DNA from: an uncultured Oscillibacter sp.
Lineage (GTDB): Bacteria > Bacillota > Clostridia > Oscillospirales > Oscillospiraceae
Length of the DNA stretch: 41,443 bases
Direction of reading: 5' to 3'
Assembly: GCA_902476875.1 (NCBI GenBank)
Contig: CABSFC010000011.1
Span: 1-41,443 of the forward strand
How positions within the stretch are numbered: the stretch's first letter is position 1; every line of letters starts with the position of its first letter. A program made the position numbers and the translations under genes. The notes below the pieces were generated by a model. It saw only the letters and a list, made by a program, of their open reading frames with translations. It ran no database searches and was not told where the DNA came from. Positions 7,613-14,662 of the stretch are shown here, piece by piece.

Positions 7613-7999
7613 TTAAGCCTGCTTCTTGAACTTGAGAATTTTGGGGCTGTCCTGCTCGCCGCCGTCCATTCCCAACTGTCCGGGGACCTGGGGGACCATC
7701 TCGGCCACCAGCATCTCGCCGGCGCCCGGCTGGCTGGTGATAAACAGGCTGGTGGTGATGGGGTCGGTGGGGACCAGCGTGGACTTGGCCGTGGTCTGCA
7801 CGGTGATGGTCTTGCGGTCGGCGCTGGGGATAAGCTCCAGCCCCACGGTGATCTTGCGCTTGCCGGTGGCCTTGGTGTTTGGGTCCAGGATATTGTCCAG
7901 GATATTGTCCAGGACCTTGCCCATCTCATAGTCCACCCGCTCAAGTATGGCACCCATGGACATCTCCAGGATGCTCTTTTTGTCCAGTTGCTCGCTCAT
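7613..7999 (-). CDS. Phage early protein of the kind annotated 'replication terminator protein'
   Basis: A 128-residue protein: an N-terminal helical part (MSEQLDKKSILEMSMGAILERVDYEMGKVLDNILDNILDPNT), a beta-rich centre with GKRKITVGLELIPSADRKTITVQTTAKSTL, and a hydrophilic tail. The pattern 'NILDPNTK...KRKITxxLxxxP' is typical of a widespread Firmicutes phage protein that databases often call replication terminator protein; I know no experimental support for that name. An 11-base direct repeat duplicates the ILDN segment (7888-7911). The ATG overlaps the upstream XRE stop by four bases. Confidence 0.65.
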   Translation of the reverse strand: MSEQLDKKSILEMSMGAILERVDYEMGKVLDNILDNILDPNTKATGKRKITVGLELIPSADRKTITVQTTAKSTLVPTDPITTSLFITSQPGAGEMLVAEMVPQVPGQLGMDGGEQDSPKILKFKKQA

Positions 8000-8469
8000 G
8001 CTGTCTTGTCCTCCTTTTTTCTGCTGCGGCTCCGGGCCGCGTATTCTGCCAGCAGCCGCTTGAGGGCTGCGTCATGCCAACTCTGCCAGGACGAGTACCC
8101 GCACACCTGGAGGAGATCGTCCGGCAGGCTCTCCGCAAACTCGCGGCTGATGCGGTAACACTTGCGGAAACGCCCTGCATGGCTGGGCGGCGGGGCCTTT
8201 TCGGGCTTCTCGCTCTCCTCTGTCGGCTCGCACCCAGCAGGGGAGATGCCCAGCAGGTCCAGGTCCTCCGGGTCATACAGAGCCGTCCGAGGGAGACCGT
8301 ACAGCGCCTCCAGCACAGCAAGCTGTTCCTGGGTGGGCAGGCACACGCCTTTCTCATAGCGGGACACCATGCCCACATCAGCCCTCGGCTCAACGCTTTT
8401 TAGCTTTGCGGACACCTGCGGCTGGTTCAATCCCAGCGCCAACCGCCGCTCCTGCAATCGGTTTGTCAT
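7996..8469 (-). CDS. XRE-family helix-turn-helix regulator
   Basis: A 157-residue protein. Residues 3-62 are a Cro/CI-type HTH: RLQERRLALGLNQPQVSAKL as the first helices, then MVSRYEKGVCLPTQEQLAVLEALYGLPRTALY. A Pro/Glu-rich linker (75-95) precedes a second helical region (98-145, FRKCYRISREFAESLPDDLL). As it lies inside the operon rather than divergently at its head, it may be a late-acting or anti-repressor-like regulator, not the lysogeny repressor; this is inference. GGGAGG precedes the ATG at 8469. It overlaps the small zinc gene upstream by 80 bases, unusually long for this operon. Confidence 0.75.
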   Translation of the reverse strand: MTNRLQERRLALGLNQPQVSAKLKSVEPRADVGMVSRYEKGVCLPTQEQLAVLEALYGLPRTALYDPEDLDLLGISPAGCEPTEESEKPEKAPPPSHAGRFRKCYRISREFAESLPDDLLQVCGYSSWQSWHDAALKRLLAEYAARSRSRKKEDKTA

Positions 8470-8581
8470 GGTCCTTATCCTCCCATCCGCTCCAGTCTTT
8501 GCAGCTCTTGCAAGGCTCCTGTTTCATGGTCAGCTTGTAGTGGGTGCAGGAGCAGCACCCACGCTTCACATCACGCTCCAT
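8390..8581 (-). CDS. Small zinc-binding phage protein
   Basis: A 63-residue protein with CCSCTHY and PCKSCKDWSGWE (CxxC pairs at about residues 9-13 and 24-27), a common short Firmicutes phage pattern. GGAGG lies eight bases before the ATG at 8581. The frame stays open for 80 bases into the XRE gene, so the C-terminal Ala/Lys-rich tail is encoded in an overlap. The Cys-rich half is convincing; the tail may be non-essential. Function unknown. Confidence 0.6.
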   Translation of the reverse strand: MERDVKRGCCSCTHYKLTMKQEPCKSCKDWSGWEDKDHDKPIAGAAVGAGIEPAAGVRKAKKR

Positions 8582-9028
8582 GCTGTTGACCTCCGTTGTA
8601 GATTGCCACCATAGAGGGAAACGGAGCGGGGCCAACGCTTACGCCGTCCTCGTCCGTAAACCGCAGGCGGCCTCGAATAAATCTGATTTCTGCTTTCCCG
8701 TAGATGTAATCGTGAAAGTAGCTGGTGTCAGTCCTGGCAGGAATGAGTAGAACAACGGTCTTCCCATCCTTTGCCTCCTCGTATGCCTTTCGCACCCACT
8801 TGCCGATCTCGCGTCCGTATGGAGGATTGCAGAATACAGCCCCCCCCCCGCAAGCGCCCACGGGCTTTTCAGCCCGTTTGTCTCCGGGGTAAAATATGTA
8901 GGGCACTTTGCACTCCTGTCAGTAGCCGCCGCATCAAGGGAGAAGTGGAACTCCTCGTTGAGCCGGTCAAAAAACGCCCGCGGTGTGCAGTAGTCCATCT
9001 TTTTGCTGCTTAGTAGCGCCTTATTCAT
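8571..9028 (-). CDS. Phage DNA N-6-adenine methyltransferase (Dam), frame broken at a G10 tract
   Basis: Two frames together make one methyltransferase of about 152 residues. The first, from ATG 9028, encodes the usual start (MNKALLSSKKMDYCTPRAFFDRLNEEFHFSLDAAA is the family pattern, seen in full) up to ALAGGG; the second encodes AVFCNPPYGREIG, with the catalytic NPPY motif, then VVLLIPARTDTSYFHDYI, FIRGRLRF and the SMVAIYNG end. The join is a run of ten G (plus-strand C run 8840-8849). As sequenced the first frame runs to 8639 and lacks NPPY, so it should be inactive. Eleven or eight G, or a -1 ribosomal or transcriptional slip, would restore it. Phase variation, programmed frameshift and sequencing error are all possible. 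The family protects phage DNA from restriction or alters gene control. Confidence 0.85.
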
Positions 9029-9336
9029 ACTCCAACAAACCTCCCTTGCTTAAACAGTTCCATGGCTCCGGGTCTATTCCCGCGGTTTTGGAAAAGCTTC
9101 ATTGTGCCGCACCGGCACTTGGCCCAGTCGCTTTGAAAATCGCTTTGCATGACCTTCATGGTTTTTCCGCAGTTGGGGCAAATCACTTGGCTGTGCTTAA
9201 TTTGGAAACTGCCTCTAACGCAGTAGCACTCCTTGTTCTCGATGTGGGAGCAGCAGTTGCACTTGTCAAATACGCAATCGTCGCACGGAAAGTCGCTGTG
9301 CTGCGCCATTAGGTCGAAAATAGTGATCTGTTCCAA
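9025..9336 (-). CDS. Cysteine-rich phage protein
   Basis: A 103-residue protein starting MEQITIFDLM, a common start among small Firmicutes phage proteins. It has many Cys: CDDC...CNCC...CYC (residues about 18-40), then CPNCGKTM and CRCG, which suggest two or three zinc sites. TTG at 9336 is chosen because GAGGAG lies eight bases upstream, whereas the in-frame GTG at 9345 overlaps that site. Its stop overlaps the start of the Dam gene (ATGA), so the two are translationally coupled. Function unknown. Confidence 0.6.
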   Translation of the reverse strand: MEQITIFDLMAQHSDFPCDDCVFDKCNCCSHIENKECYCVRGSFQIKHSQVICPNCGKTMKVMQSDFQSDWAKCRCGTMKLFQNRGNRPGAMELFKQGRFVGV

Positions 9337-9341
9337 GCCAT

Positions 9342-9944
9342 TCACTCCTCGTAAGGGCTATCCAGGCTCCAGTCCCAGGTGTTGCCGCCCTGGTACTGGT
9401 CCCGGAAGGTGTTAACTCGCCCGTCGCCGGTGAAGTACAGATACTCCGCCGGGAGGACCCGGCCCACATCGCCCACGCAGATCTTCTCCGCCATCCAGCG
9501 GGTCAGAACATCCTCCACCAGCGCCACAATGTCATCGTCCAGGGGGTTCTCCGGGTCGTAGCCATAGAATTGTCCAGGCTGGGTTACGATGTCATAGAGC
9601 GTCATGCAGTTAGCATAGAACGGGTCCCCGCTGTCAAAGCGGTTCAGTACGCACCACACGGCAGCGGCCTGCTCCGTGGTGGAGCATCCCCGCGCCTCGC
9701 CCCACACCATCCGGGCCAGCGCCTCGATGTCGTCCTCCCACGGGTCGGCGGCCTCCTGCTCCTGGGGCGTGGGGGTGGGGATGCTGCCGTAAGCCTCCGC
9801 AGGCTCCGGCGCTTTCTCCTCCGCCTCGCCGCCGCCCGTCAGAAACAGGATGCCGCCCGTCAGAAACGCCAGGGCGCATAGACCGGCGAACACGCGGCGG
9901 ATAATTTGGCGCTTCTGCTGCTGCCGCCGCTCAGTCCGGGTCAT
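9342..9944 (-). CDS. Membrane-anchored SleB/CwlJ-like cell wall hydrolase
   Basis: A 200-residue protein. Residues 1-18 are basic, 19-38 form a transmembrane helix or uncleaved signal (VFAGLCALAFLTGGILFLTG), 40-70 a Glu/Pro-rich linker, and 72-200 a SleB/CwlJ (Hydrolase_2) domain with ALARMVWGEARGCSTTEQAAAVWCVLNR, including the likely catalytic Glu in GEARG, and a C-terminal YLYFTGDGRVNTFRDQY. The family cuts peptidoglycan, in spores as lytic transglycosylase-like enzymes. Its presence in an early phage operon, far from holin and endolysin, is odd; it might modify the wall during lysogeny or be a moron. It overlaps the DUF6273 gene by 14 bases. Confidence 0.85.
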   Translation of the reverse strand: MTRTERRQQQKRQIIRRVFAGLCALAFLTGGILFLTGGGEAEEKAPEPAEAYGSIPTPTPQEQEAADPWEDDIEALARMVWGEARGCSTTEQAAAVWCVLNRFDSGDPFYANCMTLYDIVTQPGQFYGYDPENPLDDDIVALVEDVLTRWMAEKICVGDVGRVLPAEYLYFTGDGRVNTFRDQYQGGNTWDWSLDSPYEE

Positions 9945-10578
9945 AGCTCGCCCTCCGCCGCCGGTACAGCTCGTCCATCAATTCCGTGTCGGTGTAGTCC
10001 GCCAGCACCTTCTCCTCGTCCTCGGTCTCGATAGATACAAGGATAGAAGATTGAAGATACAAAGCGGGGCGAGGGGCGAAGTACGCGTAGTACACATAGT
10101 TGCGGCTCACGGCACCCGAGGTATTGATGTTGTACGCGCCGTTCGCATAGGAGTACGGGGAGCGCAGGGTGGTCCAGGGCGTTGCGGTCCAGAACGCCTT
10201 GCCGGTCAGCGGGATAAAGCGGCGGTACTTGCGGTACTCGTCGATGGTCAGTATGCGGGCCACCGTGTAGGGCTTGCCATAGTCCGTCATGCCGTCCATG
10301 CTGGTCAAGTCGATGGGCCGCTCCACGATGGCCTTGAAGATGTCAGAGTGGTCCTCGCGCCAGAAACGCTCCAGGCGCTTCTGGATGAAGCTGCCGCTGA
10401 AATTGTTGTGGTCCTCGCGCTCTGCGTCCTCGTGCTCGAAGGGGTAGCAGTCGGGCAGGGTGTCAGAAGTCACCACAAACGCCGCCTCCAGGTCCCCGTC
10501 CAGCTTCACGAACTCCACGCCGTCCAGCGTGAAACGCTCGCCCTGCCGCACCTTGCAAAGCTCCATGCTTTTCTTCAT
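9931..10578 (-). CDS. DUF6273 domain protein
   Basis: A 215-residue protein ending in a DUF6273-like module: FWTATPWTTLRSPYSYANG, SGAVSRNYVYYAYFAPRPALYL (residues about 150-185), which matches the usual 'WLRSP...N..G......GVRPAL' pattern of this family. The fold is thought to be related to C-type lectin or formylglycine-generating-enzyme-like domains. The segment between LRSP and RPAL is rich in Tyr, Asn and Ser, as in diversified ligand-binding faces. The ATG at 10578 is eight bases from AAGGAGG; upstream in-frame ATGs are worse placed. No signal peptide is seen, so it should be cytoplasmic or virion-packaged. The C-terminal 25 residues are charged. Confidence 0.7.
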   Translation of the reverse strand: MKKSMELCKVRQGERFTLDGVEFVKLDGDLEAAFVVTSDTLPDCYPFEHEDAEREDHNNFSGSFIQKRLERFWREDHSDIFKAIVERPIDLTSMDGMTDYGKPYTVARILTIDEYRKYRRFIPLTGKAFWTATPWTTLRSPYSYANGAYNINTSGAVSRNYVYYAYFAPRPALYLQSSILVSIETEDEEKVLADYTDTELMDELYRRRRASYDPD

Positions 10579-10606
10579 TGTCATGTCCTCCTTTGTGATT
10601 TCGGGC

Positions 10607-10858
10607 TTACTGCCCATTTGTGGTCATCCTACCCCCACGGCGGCGGAATGCTTCCTGGACCTTCTGCTGGGCCAACTGCGGGTCATATTCGCGGCGCTGG
10701 TTTTTGTCCAGCTTCCCGGTATAGCCCCGGCGCAGTTCCTCGTAGATGGTCGCGGGGTGGCATCCGATCTTGTTTGCGATGTCCAGCACGCGCGTCTCCT
10801 CCAGGTAGAGCTTGGAGATTTTCTTCCTGTCCTGGAGGGTCAGATACTTGTGGGCCAT
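10607..10858 (-). CDS. HTH_38-type DNA-binding phage protein
   Basis: An 83-residue protein, first gene of the early operon as seen here. Residues 5-45 fit the IS30-type HTH_38: LTLQDRKKISKLYLEETRVLDIANKIGCHPATIYEELRRG. The tail is basic. Short proteins with only this HTH are common in Firmicutes phages and probably act as transcription factors. ATG at 10858 follows a G-rich stretch (AGGGGG); a GTG at 10867 is also possible. Confidence 0.75.
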   Translation of the reverse strand: MAHKYLTLQDRKKISKLYLEETRVLDIANKIGCHPATIYEELRRGYTGKLDKNQRREYDPQLAQQKVQEAFRRRGGRMTTNGQ

Positions 10859-10881
10859 CTCGCACACCCCCTTTTCTGGGT

Positions 10882-10922
10882 AAAAAATAAAGTCCCGAAG
10901 GGGTTTGCCCCCTTCGGGTTTT
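10882..10922. terminator. Bidirectional hairpin terminator between phage operon and host promoter
   Basis: A perfect 10-bp stem (10894-10903 with 10909-10918) and a 5-base loop, with TTTT on the plus side and an A-rich flank on the plus strand before it (T-rich on the minus strand). It may insulate the phage operon from the lysine-riboswitch transcript, or be the terminator of a host gene lost at the integration point. The next 40 bases (10923-10962) show no gene. Confidence 0.6.
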
Positions 10923-10962
10923 ACAGTAGCATTTTCATTTTGGAGAAATACAGAAGTTTTTA

Positions 10963-10990
10963 TTGACTTTTGGGAGAACTTTTATATAAT
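10963..10990 (+). promoter_or_regulatory. Promoter of the lysine-riboswitch transcript
   Basis: TTGACT (10963-10968) and TATAAT (10985-10990) are 16 bases apart. The expected transcript start, near 10997, is just ahead of the riboswitch aptamer. Confidence 0.8.
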
Positions 10991-11002
10991 TATTTAATCA
11001 AG

Positions 11003-11148
11003 CATGATAGAGGCGCGGACGTCAAGAGTACCTCCTCCCGCAGGTCCAGGCACGGGGAGAGAGGGAAAGGGGCTTCCGCCGAGGTTTCGGCACTCCCGCC
11101 TGGGGAGACCGGAGCCGGGCCGCGGGAGAAGATCCCACGGACTGTCGC
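11003..11148 (+). ncRNA. Lysine riboswitch (L-box)
   Basis: The leader matches the L-box conserved core as known from Bacillus lysC: GATAGAGGCGCGGACGTCAA followed by GAGTA (11006-11030), the GCCGAGG element (near 11077), CCTGGGGAGACC, and the closing GGACTGTC (11139-11146). Arms between are GC-rich and can pair, consistent with the five-helix aptamer. It precedes a perfect terminator hairpin and then the transporter gene, so lysine should stop transcription at the hairpin and lysine shortage should allow read-through. The aptamer is recognised by eye; a covariance-model search would settle its exact ends. Confidence 0.85.
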
Positions 11149-11196
11149 CCCTCCGGGGCGGAGAGCTGTCGTGGTTCCATACGTTTGGTGCGCCGT

Positions 11197-11229
11197 ATGA
11201 AGTCATGACAACGTCATGACTTCATTTTT
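11197..11229 (+). terminator. Riboswitch expression-platform terminator
   Basis: A perfect 13-bp stem (11197-11209 with 11213-11225), loop AAC, and a T run at 11225-11229, 17 bases ahead of the transporter start codon. Its place between the L-box and the gene marks it as the regulated terminator. Confidence 0.85.
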
Positions 11230-11246
11230 GTTAGGAGAGAGAAACC

Positions 11247-12986
11247 ATGAGAAACCTGAAACGGCGTATTTTGCCTCTGCTGGCAGTGATCCTGCTGCTG
11301 TGCACAGCCATGACCGTCACGGCCTTCGCGGCCGATGATCCCACGGACGAGACTGGCACCAAAATGATCGAGTGCCCCGACTGCGGCGCAGTGGGCGTGG
11401 TCCTCTCGGACGATGCCGAGGCTGTTCCCTGCGAGACCTGCGGGGGCACCGGCTATGTGGAGTCCCCCAGCCGGGCTTTCAACACCATCTGGTCCCTGCT
11501 GCCGCCGGTCATCGCCATCGCCCTGGCGCTGATTACGAAGGAGGTCTACAGCTCCCTGTTCATCGGCATCCTGGTGGGCGGCCTGCTGTACTCCAACTTC
11601 GCCTTTGAGGGCACGGTCCTCCACGTGTTCAACGACGGCATCGTGGCCTCCCTGTGCGACAGCTACAACATGGGCATCCTGGTCTTCCTGGTGATCCTGG
11701 GCACCCTGGTGTGCCTGATGAACAAGGCCGGCGGGTCCGCCGCCTTTGGCCGCTGGGCCAAGGACCACATCAAGAGCCGGGTGGGCGCGCAGCTTGCCTC
11801 CATCGTCCTGGGCGTGCTGATCTTCATCGACGACTATTTCAACTGCCTGACCGTGGGCAGCGTCATGCGCCCCATCACGGACAAGCACAACATCTCCCGC
11901 GCCAAGCTGGCCTACATCATCGACGCCACCGCCGCCCCCGTCTGCATCATCGCCCCCGTCAGCTCCTGGGCTGCCGCCGTGGCCGCCTTTGCCGAGGACG
12001 GCCAGGGCTTCAACCTCTTCCTGCGGGCCATTCCCTATAACTACTACGCCCTGCTGACCATCGTTATGATGCTGGGCCTGGTCATCATGAAGGTGGACTT
12101 CGGCCTGATGGCCAAGTTCGAGGAGAACGCCGTCGAGAACGGCGACCTGTTCTCCGGCCCCAACCCCTACGCCGCGGCGGAGGACGAAGTGGTCGAGGAC
12201 AAGGGCCGCGTGCTGGATCTGGTGCTGCCCGTGGTGGTGCTGGTGGTGTTCTGCGTCATCGGCATGATCTACTCCGGCGGCTTCTTCGAGGGCGCGGGCT
12301 TCATCGAGGCTTTCTCCAACTCCGACGCCTCCGTGGGCCTGATGCTGGGCTCCGCGTTCGCCCTGATCGTGGCGTTCGTCTACTACATGATCCGCCGTTC
12401 CATGAGCTTCAAGGAGATGATGGGCTGCATCCCCGAGGGCTTCAAGGCCATGGTGCCCGCCATCATGATCCTGACCTTCGCCTGGAGCCTGAAAGCCATG
12501 ACCGACTCCCTGGGCGCCAAGTACTTTGTCCGTGACTTCGTGCGCTCCTCCGCCACCGGTGTGCAGCTGCTGCTGCCGGTCATCGTGTTCGTCATCGGCT
12601 GCCTGCTGGCTTTCGCCACCGGCACCTCCTGGGGCACCTTTGGCATCCTGATCCCCATCGTGCAGAACGTGTTCTCCATGGACAACCCCATGGCCATCAT
12701 CTGCATCTCCGCCTGCATGGCGGGCGCCGTCTGCGGCGACCACTGCTCCCCCATCTCCGACACCACCATCATGGCCTCCGCCGGCGCCCAGTGCGACCAC
12801 GTGAACCACGTGTCCACCCAGCTGCCCTACGCCATCACCTGCGCGGCGGTCTCCGGCGTCACCTATCTGATCGCCGGTATTCTGGTCCAGCTCGGCGCGC
12901 CGGGCATTCTGGCCCTGCCCATCGGCATCGTGCTGATGCTGGGCACCCTGTTCGTCATCAAGCAGGTCCACGGCAAAAAGGCCTGA
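11247..12986 (+). CDS. NhaC-family antiporter-like transporter, probable lysine permease
   Basis: A 579-residue membrane protein. Residues 80-575 form the NhaC core with many transmembrane helices; motifs include SWAAAVAAFAEDG, TGTSWGTFGILIPI and GDHCSPISDTTIMASAGAQCDHVNHVSTQLPYA (about residues 495-527). The upstream lysine riboswitch points to lysine uptake; a riboswitch-linked NhaC-type lysine transporter (called LysW in comparative-genomics work, not the LysW carrier protein) is known, so the substrate is well supported though not proven. Unusually, residues 1-28 are a signal peptide ending AFA, followed by CPDCGAVG and CETCGGTG, a DnaJ-like pair of CxxCxGxG elements that would lie outside the membrane. 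GGAGAG precedes ATG 11247. A terminator follows, so the gene is alone. Confidence 0.85.
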   Translation: MRNLKRRILPLLAVILLLCTAMTVTAFAADDPTDETGTKMIECPDCGAVGVVLSDDAEAVPCETCGGTGYVESPSRAFNTIWSLLPPVIAIALALITKEVYSSLFIGILVGGLLYSNFAFEGTVLHVFNDGIVASLCDSYNMGILVFLVILGTLVCLMNKAGGSAAFGRWAKDHIKSRVGAQLASIVLGVLIFIDDYFNCLTVGSVMRPITDKHNISRAKLAYIIDATAAPVCIIAPVSSWAAAVAAFAEDGQGFNLFLRAIPYNYYALLTIVMMLGLVIMKVDFGLMAKFEENAVENGDLFSGPNPYAAAEDEVVEDKGRVLDLVLPVVVLVVFCVIGMIYSGGFFEGAGFIEAFSNSDASVGLMLGSAFALIVAFVYYMIRRSMSFKEMMGCIPEGFKAMVPAIMILTFAWSLKAMTDSLGAKYFVRDFVRSSATGVQLLLPVIVFVIGCLLAFATGTSWGTFGILIPIVQNVFSMDNPMAIICISACMAGAVCGDHCSPISDTTIMASAGAQCDHVNHVSTQLPYAITCAAVSGVTYLIAGILVQLGAPGILALPIGIVLMLGTLFVIKQVHGKKA

Positions 12987-13000
12987 CCCCGTTCCCCAAA

Positions 13001-13029
13001 ACCGCCCGACCTCTGGCCGGGCGGTTTTT
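13001..13029 (+). terminator. Rho-independent terminator after the lysine transporter
   Basis: An 8-bp GC-rich stem (13001-13008 with 13018-13025) and a T run to 13029, 15 bases after the stop codon. Confidence 0.85.
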
Positions 13030-13105
13030 CTTTGACGTTTCGACGGTTTACATCGGCGCGGAAACGTGGTAAACTCGGAAAAGCGAATGAAAAGGGGGAG
13101 AGCCT

Positions 13106-14107
13106 GTGAGCCGGAAGACTGTTTTGGCCCTGCTGCGGGCAGGAGAGGGCGGCTATCTCTCCGGCGAGGAGCTGAGCCGCCAGCTGGGTCTCAGCCGCAC
13201 CGCCGTGTGGAAGGCGGTGGACGCCCTCCGGCGGGAGGGCTACGGCATCGAGGCCCGGGCGGGCCTGGGCTACCGTCTGACGGAGACGCCGGACGCCCTG
13301 ACGGAGCCGGAGATCCGGAGCTTCCTGGGCGAGACCACCGTGGTGGGCCGGGAGCTCAGGTGCTTTGACGAGATCGACTCCACCAACAACTACGCCAAGC
13401 AGATCGCCCTGTCCGGCGCGGCCGACGGCACGGTGATCGTCGCCAACTGCCAGACAGCGGGCCGGGGGCGGATGGACCGCTCCTTCCAGTCCCCCAAGGG
13501 CAAGGGCATCTACCTGACGGCGCTGCTGCGGCCAAGCCTGCCGCCGGAGCGGCTGCTGCCGGTGACGGCGCTGGCTGGCGTGGCGGTGTGCGCGGCGGTG
13601 GAGCGGGTCTGCGGCGTCCGGCCGGGGCTGAAGTGGCCCAACGACCCGGTGCTGGGCAATCAGAAGCTCTGCGGTATCCTGACGGAGCTGTCGCTGGAGG
13701 CGGAGACGGGCCGGGTGCAGTATCTGGTGCTGGGCATCGGCGTGAACGTGCTGCAGACGGCGGACGACTTCTCCCCGGAGGTGGCGGAGATGGCGACCTC
13801 CCTGGCCATGGCGCTGGGCCGTCCGGTGTCCCGCCCCGCCCTGGCGGCGGCGATGATCGGGGAGCTGGACAGGCTGTACGCCGCGCTGAAGGCGGGGGAC
13901 CTGTCGGACTACCTCGCCGCCTACCGGAGGGACTGCGTGAATCTGGGGAAGACCGTCCAGCTGCTGTCGCCCAAGGGGCGGGAGACCGTCACCGCCGTGG
14001 GCATTGATGAGGACTTCGGTCTGGTGGTCCGGGGCGCGGCCGGCGCCGAGCGCGCGGTGCGCTCCGGCGAGGTCTCCGTCCGGGGCCTGTACGGGTATGT
14101 GGAATAA
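13106..14107 (+). CDS. birA: Bifunctional biotin protein ligase / biotin repressor
   Basis: A 333-residue BirA of the long (group II) type. Residues 1-60 are a winged helix (GEELSRQLGLSRTAVWKAVDALRREGYGIEA), residues 80-270 the ligase domain with STNNYAKQ, the biotinoyl-AMP loop AGRGRMDRSFQSPKGKG (about 118-134), KWPNDPVL and GILTE (about 176-193), and residues 275-333 the SH3-like C-terminal domain. It activates biotin with ATP and attaches it to carboxylase subunits, and represses biotin genes. GTG at 13106 follows AAAGGGGGAG. Its stop lies just ahead of the first chromate-transporter gene, so the three may be one transcript. Confidence 0.95.
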   Translation: MSRKTVLALLRAGEGGYLSGEELSRQLGLSRTAVWKAVDALRREGYGIEARAGLGYRLTETPDALTEPEIRSFLGETTVVGRELRCFDEIDSTNNYAKQIALSGAADGTVIVANCQTAGRGRMDRSFQSPKGKGIYLTALLRPSLPPERLLPVTALAGVAVCAAVERVCGVRPGLKWPNDPVLGNQKLCGILTELSLEAETGRVQYLVLGIGVNVLQTADDFSPEVAEMATSLAMALGRPVSRPALAAAMIGELDRLYAALKAGDLSDYLAAYRRDCVNLGKTVQLLSPKGRETVTAVGIDEDFGLVVRGAAGAERAVRSGEVSVRGLYGYVE

Positions 14108-14119
14108 GGAGTGATCGGT

Positions 14120-14662
14120 TTGAAAGAACTGTGGGTACTGTTTTGGGCCTTCGCGAAAATGGGGGTCATGACCTTCGGCGGCGGTATGGCGATGCTGCCC
14201 ATCCTCCAGCGGGAGGTGGTGGAGACCAGGCACTGGACCACCGAGGAGGAGCTGACGGACTACTTCGCCATCGGCCAGTGTACGCCGGGCATCATCGCGG
14301 TGAACACCGCCACCTTCATCGGGCAGAAGCAAAAGGGGATCTCCGGCGGCATCGTGGCCACCCTGGGGCTAGTGTTCCCGTCCCTGGTCATCATTTCCGT
14401 TCTGGCGGGGCTTATCACCAACTTCGCCCACCTGGCCTGGGTGGTGAACGCTTTCGCGGGCATCCAGGTGTGCGTCTGCGTGCTGATCTTCAACGCCGCG
14501 CGGAAGCTGCTGAAGAAGTCCGTGGTGGATAAGCGCACCGCTGTGATCTTCGCGCTGGTGCTGGCGGGCAGTGTATTTTTGAGCATTTCTCCCGTGTGGT
14601 TCGTCGTCATTTCGGCGCTGGCGGGCGTTATCCTGAAAAATCTGGAGGTGAGGGGCAGATGA
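14120..14662 (+). CDS. Chromate transporter, ChrA first half
   Basis: A 180-residue half-size ChrA with about six membrane segments. Family motifs: FAKMGVMTFGGGMAMLPILQREVVE (residues about 9-33) and GQCTPGIIAVNTATFIG (about 53-70). Short ChrA proteins occur as pairs whose two halves have opposite topology and act together. TTG at 14120 is preferred because AAGGAG lies eight bases upstream; the in-frame GTG at 14111 overlaps that site. Its end overlaps the second half (ATGA). Chromate efflux is the studied role of the family; in gut Firmicutes the true substrate is unknown. Confidence 0.88.
   Translation: MKELWVLFWAFAKMGVMTFGGGMAMLPILQREVVETRHWTTEEELTDYFAIGQCTPGIIAVNTATFIGQKQKGISGGIVATLGLVFPSLVIISVLAGLITNFAHLAWVVNAFAGIQVCVCVLIFNAARKLLKKSVVDKRTAVIFALVLAGSVFLSISPVWFVVISALAGVILKNLEVRGR

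Noticed and set aside
7885..7915. Short direct repeat (AGGATATTGTCC twice)
   Set aside because: It is an in-frame duplication coding for ILDNILDN; too short for a functional repeat and without a third copy.
11214..12971. A 585-codon open frame on the minus strand opposite the lysine transporter
   Set aside because: It is rich in His, Gly, Asp and Gln, has no ribosome-binding site, and mirrors the high-GC third-position pattern of the real gene. Similar shadows lie opposite birA, the ABC exporter, pepD and the zinc gene.
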